Assembly: GCA_024685285.1 (NCBI GenBank)
Contig: JAIKVZ010000025.1
Coordinates: forward strand, 100,958-164,957
Source of the DNA: Bacteroidales bacterium
GTDB lineage: Bacteria; Bacteroidota; Bacteroidia; Bacteroidales; P3
Reading direction: 5' to 3'
DNA: 64,000 nt
A program made the position numbers and the translations under genes. Below the pieces are notes generated by a model that did no database searches, was not told where the DNA came from, and saw nothing but the letters and a program-made list of their open reading frames with translations. This document shows, piece after piece, positions 1-9,059 of the stretch. Position 1 is the stretch's first letter, and every line of letters begins with the position of its first letter.

Positions 1-63
1 ACCTCTTTTCAAGTTTTTTTGCAAAAAATGTGGCAATAAAACCGTTTTCTCATTTTTTTTGCG

Positions 64-71
64 TAATTTTG
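64..71 (+). promoter_or_regulatory. -7 box of the valS promoter
   Basis: TAATTTTG followed by C matches the Bacteroidetes TAnnTTTG -7 box. It lies 36 bases before the chosen valS ATG, which fits a short leader. No clear -33 TTTG is seen at the usual distance. Confidence 0.6.
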
Positions 72-107
72 CAAATTCTTTTGATAAAAAAACAACCTAC
101 ATATTAT

Positions 108-2810
108 ATGGAATTAGCATCGAAATACGATCCCCGCTCAGTTGAGGAAAAGTGGTATCAATTCTGGCTTGACAAGAAGCTCTTCCACTCAGAGCCCGAC
201 AACCGTGTACCGTACACCATAGTCATTCCACCACCCAACGTCACCGGCGTGTTGCACATGGGCCATATGCTCAACAACACCATACAGGACGTGCTCGTAC
301 GCAGGGCTCGTATGCAAGGCAAAAATGCCTGCTGGGTGCCAGGCACCGATCACGCCAGCATATCCACCGAGGCTAAAGTGGTTAAGATGCTTGCCGAGCG
401 TGGCATCAATAAACGCGACCTCAGCCGCGACGAATATTTGAAATACGCATGGGAGTGGAAAGAGAAATATGGTGGCATTATCCTCAAGCAGCTACGCAAA
501 CTCGGTGCCTCATGCGACTGGGACCGCACCTCATTCACCATGGATGACGTGCGTTATGAGAGCGTCATCCGCGTCTTTGTTGACCTCTTCAACAAAGGTC
601 TTATCTATCGCGGTGTGCGTATGGTCAACTGGGATCCACAGGCACTCACCGCTGTCAGCGATGAGGAGGTTATCTACAAAGAGAGTCACGGCAAACTATT
701 CTATTTGAAATATTACGTCGAAGGTGAAAACAAATACATTGTTGTCGCCACAACGCGTCCCGAGACAATAATGGGCGATACAGCTGTATGCGTTCACCCC
801 GAGGATGAACGCTACCAATGGCTCAAAGGGAAGAAAGTTGTCGTCCCTGGCGTAGGCCGTGTGGTACCAATTATCATGGACGAGTATGTTGACCGCGAAT
901 TCGGTACCGGTGCTTTGAAAATCACCCCGGCACACGACATCAACGACTACAACCTCGGCATGAAATACGGTCTCGAAAGTATCGATATTTTCAACGACAA
1001 CGGCACTCTCAACGAGCATGGTGGCAAGTATGCAGGCATGGACCGCTTTGTTTGCCGCAAAGCCATAATGAAAGACCTTGAGGAAGCCGGCTTGGTGGAA
1101 AAAACCGAAGACTACACCAACAAGGTTGGTCACAGCGAGCGCACAGACGCTGTCATCGAACCCAAACTCAGTGCACAATGGTTCCTCAAGATGGACGGCT
1201 TAGCAAAGAAGGCACTTGAAGTGGTCGAAGACGACACTATCCGCTTCCACCCTGCGAAGTTCAAAAACACCTACCGCCACTGGTTAGAGAACATAAAAGA
1301 CTGGTGCATAAGCCGTCAGCTATGGTGGGGCCACCGCATTCCAGCCTGGTATATCGAAACTGGCGGCAAGGTTGAAACTATAGTCGCCAACAATGAAGAT
1401 GAAGCCGCAAGAATAGCCAAGGACAAATACAACTACACAGGTACCCTCCGTCAGGACGAAGATGTACTCGATACTTGGTTTTCATCATGGTTGTGGCCAA
1501 TATCGCTGTTCGACGGCATTCGCAACCCCGGCAACCCCGAAATAAACTACTACTACCCCACCGCCGACCTCATCACCGCCCCCGACATCATTTTCTTCTG
1601 GGTTGCACGTATGATTATGGCTGGTGAGGAATACATGAACGACGTACCGTTCCATAATGTATATTTCACAGGTATAGTACGCGACAAACTGGGTCGTAAG
1701 ATGAGCAAGAGCCTCGGCAACAGCCCCGACCCAATAGAACTGATTGAGAAATACGGTGCCGACGGTGTACGTATGGGTATGCTCCTCACCGCCCCTGCTG
1801 GCAACGACTTGCCTTTCGACGAGTCGCTCTGCGAACAAGGACGCAATTTCAGCAACAAGTTATGGAACGCCTTGCGTCTTGTCTCCGGCTGGAATGTCCA
1901 AACCGAATCAAGCAATAATTCGGATAATTCTGTCAAGGATAATGCTGTAGCGGTGCAATGGATGGAGCAACGTATGGCTCAGGTTCTGGAGGAGATTGAA
2001 AGAGACTTCGACCAATACCGTCTCAGCGAAGCCCTCATGGCCAGCTACAAACTGGCGTGGGACGATTTCTGTTCGTGGTATCTCGAGATTGTCAAGCCTG
2101 CCCACGGTAGTGCTATCGACCGCGAAACCTATGAAGCGACCATCAGTATCTTTAGCCGCCTGATGCTCATACTGCATCCCTTCATGCCATTTGTTACCGA
2201 GGAAATATGGCATCAGTTACAGGTTGAAAACCTGAAACTAAAGATTGAGGATCCCGACAAGGTGGAAGTGCATCCCCAATATACCATGCTCAACACCCAA
2301 TTCTCAATCATGAACCAGCACATGCCCACCTCGGTATTTTACGACCAGCGTATGCTCGACCAATTCAACACCGCCCGCGACATCATTGCTGGAGTACGCA
2401 ACATACGCAACACCCGCAATATTCCACCGAAAGAGCTCCTGGAAGTAATGATACGCAACTCACATACCGACATCAGTGCTTTCGAGGGAATAATACGCAA
2501 ATTGGGCAATGTGAGCGCTGTAACACTCGTCGACGAAAGGCCCGAAGGCGCACTCAGTTTCATGGTTGGCACAACAGAATGCTATGTACCAATGAACCAA
2601 AACATGGACCGAGAAGCCGAACTCAAAAAGCTGAAAGACGAGTTGCAATATGCCGAAGGCTTCTTGGCCAGTGTGATGAAAAAACTCGGCAATGAGAAAT
2701 TCATCAACGGAGCCCCTGCAGCCGTCATTGAAAAAGAACGCAACAAACAGCGCGATGCCGAAACCAAGATAGCAGCCCTGCGTCTGCAAATCGACGAACT
2801 CGGCAAATAG
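108..2810 (+). CDS. valS: Valine--tRNA ligase
   Basis: Class I aminoacyl-tRNA synthetase that charges tRNA-Val in the cytoplasm. The 900-residue product has the HIGH-type motif HMGH at about residue 50, the KMSKS motif at 531-535, the editing domain between them, and a C-terminal anticodon-binding domain ending in a coiled-coil arm. The ATG at 108 is chosen because the protein then starts [16 protein letters not shown], as in the family, and because the promoter box lies just upstream. An in-frame GTG at 30 would precede that promoter. Two low-complexity stretches, near residues 604-618 (rich in N, S and D) and 705-735, look like lineage insertions in the anticodon-binding region. The gene is monocistronic and ends at a strong terminator. 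Confidence 0.97.
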   Translation: MELASKYDPRSVEEKWYQFWLDKKLFHSEPDNRVPYTIVIPPPNVTGVLHMGHMLNNTIQDVLVRRARMQGKNACWVPGTDHASISTEAKVVKMLAERGINKRDLSRDEYLKYAWEWKEKYGGIILKQLRKLGASCDWDRTSFTMDDVRYESVIRVFVDLFNKGLIYRGVRMVNWDPQALTAVSDEEVIYKESHGKLFYLKYYVEGENKYIVVATTRPETIMGDTAVCVHPEDERYQWLKGKKVVVPGVGRVVPIIMDEYVDREFGTGALKITPAHDINDYNLGMKYGLESIDIFNDNGTLNEHGGKYAGMDRFVCRKAIMKDLEEAGLVEKTEDYTNKVGHSERTDAVIEPKLSAQWFLKMDGLAKKALEVVEDDTIRFHPAKFKNTYRHWLENIKDWCISRQLWWGHRIPAWYIETGGKVETIVANNEDEAARIAKDKYNYTGTLRQDEDVLDTWFSSWLWPISLFDGIRNPGNPEINYYYPTADLITAPDIIFFWVARMIMAGEEYMNDVPFHNVYFTGIVRDKLGRKMSKSLGNSPDPIELIEKYGADGVRMGMLLTAPAGNDLPFDESLCEQGRNFSNKLWNALRLVSGWNVQTESSNNSDNSVKDNAVAVQWMEQRMAQVLEEIERDFDQYRLSEALMASYKLAWDDFCSWYLEIVKPAHGSAIDRETYEATISIFSRLMLILHPFMPFVTEEIWHQLQVENLKLKIEDPDKVEVHPQYTMLNTQFSIMNQHMPTSVFYDQRMLDQFNTARDIIAGVRNIRNTRNIPPKELLEVMIRNSHTDISAFEGIIRKLGNVSAVTLVDERPEGALSFMVGTTECYVPMNQNMDREAELKKLKDELQYAEGFLASVMKKLGNEKFINGAPAAVIEKERNKQRDAETKIAALRLQIDELGK

Positions 2811-2832
2811 TTGCACGCAACACCAATACACC

Positions 2833-2866
2833 CAACAGGCTTAGCCACACTCGGTTGAGCCTGTTG
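2833..2866 (+). terminator. Intrinsic terminator of valS
   Basis: CAACAGGCT pairs with AGCCTGTTG across a 16-base loop, followed by TTGTTTATATT. It starts 22 bases after the valS stop. The rest of the gap up to 3136 is AT-rich and holds only the serC promoter. Confidence 0.75.
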
Positions 2867-3063
2867 TTGTTTATATTACCAACAGGTTTTCAACAAGAGT
2901 TGAATTTTTCTGTTAATAAGCCGTTGAAAAGCTCTGTAACGACTGTTAAAAACCACTTTATCTCAAGTGCTGGATACTCTGTTTTAGCACTATAGCCGAC
3001 AATAATTTTTTGTGTTGATAAAAAAAAGATTTTCATTTTTTATGAATATTTTGAAAAAAGGTG

Positions 3064-3071
3064 TATCTTTG
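3064..3071 (+). promoter_or_regulatory. -7 box of the serC-serA promoter
   Basis: TATCTTTG is a perfect TAnnTTTG box, preceded by an AT-rich tract. It lies 65 bases upstream of the serC ATG at 3137. Confidence 0.7.
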
Positions 3072-3136
3072 TAGTCCCAATTATTGTGCAAAAACAGTTT
3101 AATTCATTAATTATAAACATCTTAAAAACAAACAAA

Positions 3137-4252
3137 ATGAAGACCGCCTATAATTTCAATGCAGGTCCCTGCGTCCTGCCCAAAGAGGCCATCGAGTCTA
3201 CCATCGCCGCTATCCGCGACTTTGACAACACCGGTATCGGCCTGCTCGAAATCTCTCACCGCACCCCCGGCTGGGAGCGCACCATGGAAGAAACCCGCCA
3301 GCTCTGGCGCGACTTGCTGAACATCCCCGCTGAGTATGAGGTCCTGTTCCTCGGTGGCGGTGCAAGCACCGGTTTCATGGATGTCCCTGCCAACCTGCTC
3401 AATAAGAAGGCTGCTTACTTGCAGACCGGTGTGTGGGCCAAGAAAGCCGCCAAAGAGGCCAAGAACTTCGGCGAGACCGTAATCGTGGCCAGCAGCGAAG
3501 ACAAGACCTACAGCTACATCCCGAAGGGTTGGACCGTCCCCGCCGACGCCGACTACTTCCACATCACCACCAACAACACCATCTACGGTACCGAAATCCG
3601 CAAGGACTTCGCCGCCAACGAGATTAACAACGTGATGCTCGTTGCCGATATGAGCTCCGACATCATGAGTCGTCCCGTCGACGTGAAGAAATACGGTCTT
3701 ATCTACGGTGGTGCCCAGAAGAACGTCGGCCCTGCCGGTGTCACCTTCTACATCGTCAAGAAAGACATTCTCGGCAAGATCAACGACCGTCAGTACATGA
3801 ACCCGCTGCCCACTATGGTCGACTTCCGCACCCATGCTGCCGAAGAGGCCAAGAACATCTCCATGTTCAACACTCCTCCCGTGAGCGCCATCTTCGTGAT
3901 GCACGAGACCCTGAAGTGGGTTAAGAACACCATCGGCGGCGTTGAGAACATGAACAAAATCAACGTCAAGAAGAGCGCCCTGCTCTACGAGGAAATCGAC
4001 CGCAACACCATGTTCCGTGGCACTGTCGAAAAAGAGGACCGCTCCATCATGAACCACTGCTGGATTATGGCCGAAGGCCGCGAGAACCTCGAGGCCGACT
4101 TCATGGCCTTTGCCAAGGAGCGCGGCATGGTCGGTATCAAGGGTCACCGCAGTGTCGGTGGCTTCCGTGCCAGCCTCTACAACGCTTGCCCCATCGAGGC
4201 CGTCGAGGCTCTCGTCCAGTGCATGCAGGACTTCGAGAAAGCTCACAAATAA
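3137..4252 (+). CDS. serC: Phosphoserine aminotransferase
   Basis: PLP enzyme of serine biosynthesis that converts 3-phosphohydroxypyruvate and glutamate to phosphoserine. The 371-residue product begins [15 protein letters not shown], the conserved SerC N-terminus. The PLP-binding lysine is K195 in GAQKN, preceded by the VADMSSD segment. A GTG 51 bases upstream would add residues foreign to the family, so the ATG is preferred. serA follows 105 bases downstream and is probably co-transcribed, giving two consecutive steps of the pathway. Codon use is strongly biased to C-ending codons, which suggests high expression. Confidence 0.97.
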   Translation: MKTAYNFNAGPCVLPKEAIESTIAAIRDFDNTGIGLLEISHRTPGWERTMEETRQLWRDLLNIPAEYEVLFLGGGASTGFMDVPANLLNKKAAYLQTGVWAKKAAKEAKNFGETVIVASSEDKTYSYIPKGWTVPADADYFHITTNNTIYGTEIRKDFAANEINNVMLVADMSSDIMSRPVDVKKYGLIYGGAQKNVGPAGVTFYIVKKDILGKINDRQYMNPLPTMVDFRTHAAEEAKNISMFNTPPVSAIFVMHETLKWVKNTIGGVENMNKINVKKSALLYEEIDRNTMFRGTVEKEDRSIMNHCWIMAEGRENLEADFMAFAKERGMVGIKGHRSVGGFRASLYNACPIEAVEALVQCMQDFEKAHK

Positions 4253-4267
4253 ATTAAGAGAATGGAA

Positions 4268-4336
4268 ATCAGAGACGACGTCAGAGAGGGTTTTGAGAAG
4301 AAGCTTCGCAAAGAGCCTACTTACGTCTTCTCTGAT
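4268..4336 (+). promoter_or_regulatory. Inverted repeat in the serC-serA spacer
   Basis: ATCAGAGACGACGT at 4268-4281 can pair with ACGTCTTCTCTGAT at 4323-4336, 13 of 14 positions, around a 41-base loop. It occupies most of the 105-base gap between serC and serA and ends 21 bases before the serA ATG. An intercistronic stem that tunes serA expression or mRNA stability is an inference. A reading frame open from 4262 runs through it into serA. Confidence 0.45.
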
Positions 4337-4357
4337 GAAATAAAGATTTATTGCAAA

Positions 4358-5278
4358 ATGAAAGTATTAGTTGCAACAGAAAAGCCCTTCGCAAAGGTGG
4401 CCGTCGACGGCATCCGCGAAGTGGTTGAGAAGAACGGCTATGAGCTGGCTCTCCTCGAGAAATATACCGACGTGAACGACCTCTACAAAGCCGTTGCCGA
4501 TGCCGACGCCCTCATCGTCCGCTCCGACAAGGTGACCAAAGAGGTTATCGACCACGCCAAAAACTTGAAGATTGTTGTGCGCGCCGGCGCCGGCTACGAC
4601 AACCTCGACCTCGAGGCTTGCACCGCCCGCGGCATCGTCGCCATGAACACCCCGGGCCAGAACAGCAACGCCGTGGCCGAATTGGTCATGGGTATGCTCG
4701 TCTATGCCGTCCGCAATTTCTACAACGGCAAGAGCGGCAGTGAACTCATGGGCAAGAAACTTGGTATCCTCGCCTTCGGTAACGTGGGACGCAACGTGGC
4801 CCGCATAGCCAAGGGCTTCGGCATGGATGTCTATGCCTACGATGCCTTCATGACCGCCGACCAGATCAACGCCACCGGTATGGCCACCGCCGTTGCCAAC
4901 CAGGACGCCCTGTTCGAGACCTGCGACATCGTCAGCCTGCATATCCCCGCCACCGCCGAGACCAAGCAGAGCATCAACTACAACCTCGTTGGCAAGATGC
5001 ACAAGGGTGGTATCCTCGTCAACAGCGCCCGTAAGGAAGTCATCGACGAGGCCGGTTTGCTCAAACTGATGGCCGAGCGCACCGACCTGAAGTACATCAC
5101 CGACATCATGCCCGATGCCGATGCCGACTTCAAGGCTTTTGAAGGCCGCTACTTCGCCACCCCCAAGAAGATGGGTGCCCAGACCGAAGAGGCCAACATC
5201 AACGCCGGTATCGCCGCTGCCAACCAGATTGCCGACTTCTTCAAGACCGGTAACAAAAAATTCCAGGTGAATAAATAA
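4358..5278 (+). CDS. serA: D-3-phosphoglycerate dehydrogenase
   Basis: First enzyme of serine biosynthesis: it oxidises 3-phosphoglycerate with NAD+. The 306-residue short form has a substrate domain, a Rossmann domain with FGNVGR near 140, and no ACT regulatory domain. The start MKVLVATEKPFAKVAV matches the lineage; an in-frame ATG at 4262 would add 32 charged residues. The usual catalytic arginine is in NSARKEVIDEAG. The TPH motif that normally carries the catalytic histidine reads TPK (K270, in TPKKMGAQT), and the usual glutamate region reads MPDADAD. From memory the TPKKMGAQT form is shared by Bacteroidales homologues. The position next to serC supports the assignment. Confidence 0.93.
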   Translation: MKVLVATEKPFAKVAVDGIREVVEKNGYELALLEKYTDVNDLYKAVADADALIVRSDKVTKEVIDHAKNLKIVVRAGAGYDNLDLEACTARGIVAMNTPGQNSNAVAELVMGMLVYAVRNFYNGKSGSELMGKKLGILAFGNVGRNVARIAKGFGMDVYAYDAFMTADQINATGMATAVANQDALFETCDIVSLHIPATAETKQSINYNLVGKMHKGGILVNSARKEVIDEAGLLKLMAERTDLKYITDIMPDADADFKAFEGRYFATPKKMGAQTEEANINAGIAAANQIADFFKTGNKKFQVNK

Positions 5279-5303
5279 TATTTCTTCGCCTGAAACGTTA
5301 TTA

Positions 5304-5341
5304 CAAGGGAGAGCCCATACAACCAACGAGGGCCTCCCTTG
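5304..5341 (+). terminator. Intrinsic terminator of serC-serA
   Basis: CAAGGGAG-A-GCCC pairs with GGGCCTCCCTTG, followed by TTTTTTAT. It starts 25 bases after the serA stop. Confidence 0.85.
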
Positions 5342-5358
5342 TTTTTTATGCCATCGCT

Positions 5359-6228
5359 ATGACCAAGCTGCTGATATTCAACCCCGAACACGACCTCTGT
5401 CTGGCTCACGCCAACCGCCACTATGTGGCGCCTCGGTCGGCTGTTGAGTATGCTCGCAGCAGCTGCGCCGTCATGCTGCCCCTCTGCCCCGACGCGGTAT
5501 GCACCTCGGCCTATGACCCTCTGCCAACCGTCGACACGCCAACCGTCATAGTGCCCTGGGGATGGAACATAACCCTCAAGCAGCAACTGCTGCAGCTGGG
5601 AGCCGACCCATCTCTACTGCCCGACGACGACACTCTGCACCGTCTGCGCCAATTGCAGCACCGCTCTACCCTGCTGCCGCTGCAACCCGACTGTATGGCC
5701 GCAACATCGATACAGGAGGTCGAAGCAGCGCTGGCCGACGGGCACGGTCAGGCGGTACTCAAAGCCCCCTGGTCTGGCGCCGGACGTGGCCTGCGCTTCG
5801 TGGGCGGCAACCTCTCGCCGCTCGACCGCACATGGATTGACAAGACCCTGTGCAACCAACAGTGCGTCATGGTCGAACCCCGGCGCGACGTAGTGCTCGA
5901 TTTTGCCCTCGAATACCTCTGCAGCGACGGACAGTTACACTTCATAGGCTTTTCGGCATTCAACACCGCCAACGGAGTGTACCGCAACAACCTTGAACTC
6001 ACCGACATGCAGATAGAACAACTTGTACTCTCACTCACCGCGCCGCATGCACTCGACAACCTGCGCGCCGAGGCCGAACCCTGGCTCGAGAGCAATATCG
6101 CCGCACACTATTCCGGCCCATTGGGGCTCGACCTCATGGCCTGCCGCAACGGCACCATTGCCGTGGCCGAACACAACATGCGCTATACAATGGGTATGGT
6201 GGCTCACGCAAAAATCAACCGACTATGA
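5359..6228 (+). CDS. Conserved Bacteroidetes protein with ATP-grasp-like fold
   Basis: The 289-residue cytoplasmic protein begins MTKLLIFNPEHDLCLA. The segment GQAVLKAPWSGAGRGLRFVG (about residues 130-149) resembles the nucleotide-binding lysine/glycine loop of ATP-grasp enzymes. FIGFSAFNT and the C-terminal AVAEHNMRYTMGM resemble the later ATP-grasp strands. The substrate is not known, and I recognise it only as a conserved hypothetical of this phylum. It starts 18 bases after the serA terminator and overlaps mntP by 4 bases (ATGA), so the two are translationally coupled. Confidence 0.65.
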   Translation: MTKLLIFNPEHDLCLAHANRHYVAPRSAVEYARSSCAVMLPLCPDAVCTSAYDPLPTVDTPTVIVPWGWNITLKQQLLQLGADPSLLPDDDTLHRLRQLQHRSTLLPLQPDCMAATSIQEVEAALADGHGQAVLKAPWSGAGRGLRFVGGNLSPLDRTWIDKTLCNQQCVMVEPRRDVVLDFALEYLCSDGQLHFIGFSAFNTANGVYRNNLELTDMQIEQLVLSLTAPHALDNLRAEAEPWLESNIAAHYSGPLGLDLMACRNGTIAVAEHNMRYTMGMVAHAKINRL

Positions 6229-6797
6229 ATTTTTTTGAAGCACTGTTACTATCGCTGGCTCTCTGTGTCGACACCCTGGTGGTCTCTGCCACCACTGCCC
6301 TTCGCAGCAAGATGCCCTACCGACAAGGGCTGCTCATGGCCCTGATTCTCGGGTTCTGCCAGTTTGCTTTCCCACTCATGGGTGCCATTATCGGCGACGT
6401 GGCCCGCTCATTCATCGAGGCGGTCGACCACTGGGTGGCTTTCGGACTGCTGGCCTTTGTGGGAGGCAAGATGATTGTCGAAGGCATACGCAACGATGAT
6501 GAGGGCAGTACGTCGAAATACAAAAGCCTAAATGTAGCCACCTACTTCCTCCTTGGGATTGCCACCAGTATCGACGGTCTGGCCGTGGGCATAGGTCTCG
6601 GACTGGACAACCCAATGAGCACCGTCCTGTGGGTCGTAGCCACCATAGGCATTGTCACCTTCATAGTCTCGATGGTTGGTATCTATCTGGGCAAGCGCAA
6701 CATACCCGTCCCGGAACGCACCGCCAACATCATTGCCGGATTGGTGCTGATTGGCCTCGGAGCCAAGATACTTATCGAGCACCTGTGGCTGAATTGA
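6225..6797 (+). CDS. mntP: Manganese efflux pump, MntP family
   Basis: Inner-membrane Mn2+ exporter of 190 residues and six predicted transmembrane helices in two three-helix repeats. The conserved acidic motifs are visible in helix 1 (CVDTLVVSATTA) and helix 4 (SIDGLAVGIGLG). A lysine/arginine-rich cytoplasmic loop containing EGIRNDDEGSTSKYKS links the repeats. The start ATG overlaps the stop of the preceding ATP-grasp-like gene, so the genes form an operon. No Mn riboswitch is seen. Confidence 0.9.
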   Translation: MNFFEALLLSLALCVDTLVVSATTALRSKMPYRQGLLMALILGFCQFAFPLMGAIIGDVARSFIEAVDHWVAFGLLAFVGGKMIVEGIRNDDEGSTSKYKSLNVATYFLLGIATSIDGLAVGIGLGLDNPMSTVLWVVATIGIVTFIVSMVGIYLGKRNIPVPERTANIIAGLVLIGLGAKILIEHLWLN

Positions 6798-6893
6798 ATC
6801 TCAGGAAAATGTTAAAACAGATAGCGGCAAAGTGTTAAAAATTAACACTATACACCTGTCACCATCGGGCTTTGTTCGGAGCGTAAACACCTG

Positions 6894-6957
6894 AACATCG
6901 GCAACTTGCAGCACGCCTCCGATGTTAACCCGACCTTAACCCGAACCCAACCTATCC
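6894..6957 (-). repeat. 3'-end G-rich repeat, copy A
   Basis: On + the core reads CCGATGTTAACCCGACC then TTAACCCGAACCCAACCTAT (6919-6957); the G-rich strand is minus. AACATCGG at 6894-6901 can pair with CCGATGTT at 6919-6926. It lies 70 bases past the ispG stop, with the G-rich strand on the same strand as ispG. The gap between mntP and ispG holds nothing else clear except the AT-rich inverted tracts near 6983-7024. Confidence 0.75.
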
Positions 6958-7026
6958 CAGGCCCTGTGCACCAGCGAGTTACAAATGTTAAATTTCGGCA
7001 GGTTTGGAATGTTAAAATTTAACAAT

Positions 7027-8184
7027 TTATGCCTTTAGTATCTCCTGTACGGAGGCCTTCAGGTCGCGCTCGATGAAGGTCACCAACTCGTCCACCGCGT
7101 CCTTCTGGTCTATGTCGCGCTTGACAACCTCCTTGCCTTTGTAGAGGGTAATCTTGCCGCGGCCGGAGCCAACGTAGCCGTAGTCGGCATCGACCATCTC
7201 GCCGGGGCCGTTGACGATGCAGCCCATCACGCCTATCTTCACACCAACGAGATGTTTCGTCTTCTCTTTTATCTCACGCAGGGCCGTCTGGATGTCGTAT
7301 TGCGTGCGGCCGCACGAGGGGCAGGCAATGTACTCGGGCTGCGTGATGCGGGCACCGACGGCCTGCAAAATGTCGTAGGCGATGGGCATCTCGCGCTCGG
7401 GGTCTTCAGTGAGACTAACGCGGATGGTGTCGCCTATGCCGTCGAGCAGCAGCGCCCCGATGCCGGCAGCACTCTTGAGGCGTCCCTGCATGCCGTCGCC
7501 CGCCTCGGTAACACCCAAGTGTATGGGGTAGTCCATGCCGAGGGCGTGCATCTTGCTGACGAAGAGGCGCGTGCTGTCGACCATCACCTTGACGTTTGAG
7601 GCTTTCATAGAGAAGACCAGGTCGTGGAAATCCTGCTGACGGCAGACCTCGGCGAACTCGATGGCCGACTGTGCCATGCCCTCGGGCGTGTTGCCGTAGC
7701 GGCTCATGATGCGCTCGCTCAACGAGCCATGGTTGGTGCCGATGCGCATGGCCGTGTGGTGACGCTTGCAGATGTCGATGAGCGAGGCCATCCTCTCCCC
7801 TATCCGCTTCAGTTCGTCGTTGTATTCCTGCTCGGTGAACTCCAGCTTGCCGGTGTTGCGGTCGGTATAGTTGCCAGGGTTGACGCGCACCTTCTCCACC
7901 AGCGTGGCGGCCACCTCGGCGGCCTTGGGATTGAAGTGGATGTCGGCCACTATCGGCACCTCGCAACCGCGGCGCAGCAGTTCCTCCTTGATGCGGCCAA
8001 GATTCTCGGCGGCACGTGCGTCGGGCGCGGTGATACGCACCAGTTCACATCCCGCCTCGACCATTCTCAGTGTCTGCTCCACGGTTGCCTGCGTGTCCAT
8101 CGTGTCGGTGTTGGTCATGCTCTGCACGCGGACGGGCGCTCCCCCGCCCAGCGTCAGGCCCCCTATATGTATTTGCCTGCTCAT
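7027..8184 (-). CDS. ispG: 4-hydroxy-3-methylbut-2-en-1-yl diphosphate synthase, compact form
   Basis: Penultimate enzyme of the MEP isoprenoid pathway; it reduces methylerythritol cyclodiphosphate with a [4Fe-4S] cluster. The 385-residue product has a TIM barrel (1-265) and a C-terminal cluster domain with cysteines C288, C291 (CPSCGR) and C322 (GCIVNGPGE), plus catalytic E329. The barrel carries signatures of the long plant/Chlamydia/Bacteroidetes type (RVNPGNYTDRNTGK, AMRIGTNHGSLSERIMSRYG). The central insertion domain usual in that type, which makes it about 600 residues or more, is absent: only 22 residues separate the barrel end from CPSC. ATG at 8184 is the start; a TTG one codon earlier is ignored. 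Confidence 0.93.
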   Translation of the reverse strand: MSRQIHIGGLTLGGGAPVRVQSMTNTDTMDTQATVEQTLRMVEAGCELVRITAPDARAAENLGRIKEELLRRGCEVPIVADIHFNPKAAEVAATLVEKVRVNPGNYTDRNTGKLEFTEQEYNDELKRIGERMASLIDICKRHHTAMRIGTNHGSLSERIMSRYGNTPEGMAQSAIEFAEVCRQQDFHDLVFSMKASNVKVMVDSTRLFVSKMHALGMDYPIHLGVTEAGDGMQGRLKSAAGIGALLLDGIGDTIRVSLTEDPEREMPIAYDILQAVGARITQPEYIACPSCGRTQYDIQTALREIKEKTKHLVGVKIGVMGCIVNGPGEMVDADYGYVGSGRGKITLYKGKEVVKRDIDQKDAVDELVTFIERDLKASVQEILKA

Positions 8185-8187
8185 CAA

Positions 8188-8631
8188 TTATTGTCTTTTA
8201 AAATTAAAGTAAATGTATTCCGTCCGAATATACGTACCTTCATAATCGGTTATATCCAGTTTAGATGATAAACGGAGTTTCTTCTTATTCAACTTCTCTA
8301 TATTGTACAATTCATGTCCACCGTCGCTCCTTTCAATCCGCAAGGAACCAGAGCTAATACTATATGAAAACACGGTTGTGTCATTGGTGCTCACTTGATA
8401 TTTATATCCAGTTCCATCGGAATAGAATTCCATATAAAGATTGTTCGTCTCAACTGTTACCGAACCTGTAGATGACGTGTGGCTTACGTCTTCTCCATTC
8501 ATATAGTTGGCATCTCCCTCCATACTTGTGATTTGCCATTTGCCGACAATAAGTTCGTCGTTGTCTTTGCTGCACGAAGTCATCATCATTATGGCCGCCA
8601 TCACCGCGCATACTAACATTAATCTCTTCAT
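8188..8631 (-). CDS. Lipocalin-like lipoprotein
   Basis: The 147-residue product starts MKRLMLVCAVMAAI, a signal peptide with a lipobox ending MMMTSC (lipidated C20). The mature part (DELIVGKWQITSMEGDANYM...) begins with the GKW motif common in lipocalin-like beta-barrel lipoproteins of Bacteroidetes. It is probably anchored in the outer membrane; the ligand is unknown. Its stop is 3 bases before the ispG start, so the two are probably co-transcribed. Base composition is more AT-rich than ispG. Confidence 0.75.
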   Translation of the reverse strand: MKRLMLVCAVMAAIMMMTSCSKDNDELIVGKWQITSMEGDANYMNGEDVSHTSSTGSVTVETNNLYMEFYSDGTGYKYQVSTNDTTVFSYSISSGSLRIERSDGGHELYNIEKLNKKKLRLSSKLDITDYEGTYIRTEYIYFNFKRQ

Positions 8632-8693
8632 TGTCTCAATGTGTTTATTGTTTGACTTCAATTTCTTGTATCATCTGGTCAGTTTCACCGCGC

Positions 8694-9056
8694 TCACGAT
8701 ATGCGTGCGATGGTACGTTGTAGGCTCAAAATCTGCGATTTCAACTGCTTGATCTGGTCTTGCAGATTCGCGTTCTGGCTACGGAGCTTTCTATTTTCCT
8801 CAATGAGTTCGTACTGCGTCGGCTCGCGGTGCTCCTCTTTGGCGCGCTGCACAACGGTTTGGCCAATGGTTTGGTCATTGAAGGCCTTAGCTATCCCGGT
8901 CTGGTCGGCTACGCGGATGAGCTCATTGGGCGCAAACGGCATGTCGAAGCCGCTCTCGTCCTCTACGTACACCTGCCCTCCTTGTATCTTCTTCACAATT
9001 CCTCCGCCGATGGCGTTGAGGAATTTCACTTTGTCGCCTATTTCAAATTGTGCCAT
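8694..9056 (-). CDS. Short DUF2027-type protein with C-terminal coiled coil
   Basis: The 120-residue protein starts MAQFEIGDKVKFLNAIGGGI, an SH3-like start seen at the N-terminus of larger DUF2027/Smr-type proteins of Bacteroidetes. Residues 12-50 form the beta domain (GGGIVKKIQGGQVYVEDES). Residues 80-120 are a leucine/glutamine coiled coil (ELIEENRKLRSQNANLQDQI). No Smr domain follows, so it is either a truncated relative or a stand-alone family. It sits between mpl and the lipoprotein on the same strand, 3 bases after the mpl stop. Function unknown. Confidence 0.6.
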   Translation of the reverse strand: MAQFEIGDKVKFLNAIGGGIVKKIQGGQVYVEDESGFDMPFAPNELIRVADQTGIAKAFNDQTIGQTVVQRAKEEHREPTQYELIEENRKLRSQNANLQDQIKQLKSQILSLQRTIARIS

Positions 9057-9059
9057 AAC

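Noticed and set aside
30..107. Upstream GTG start of valS
   Set aside because: It would lie before the promoter box and add residues not found in the family.
3122..4246. Long open frame antisense to serC
   Set aside because: It arises from the strong codon bias of serC; it has no promoter and a composition typical of shadow frames.
4262..4357. Upstream ATG start of serA
   Set aside because: The added 32 residues are charged, do not match the family, and coincide with an inverted repeat.
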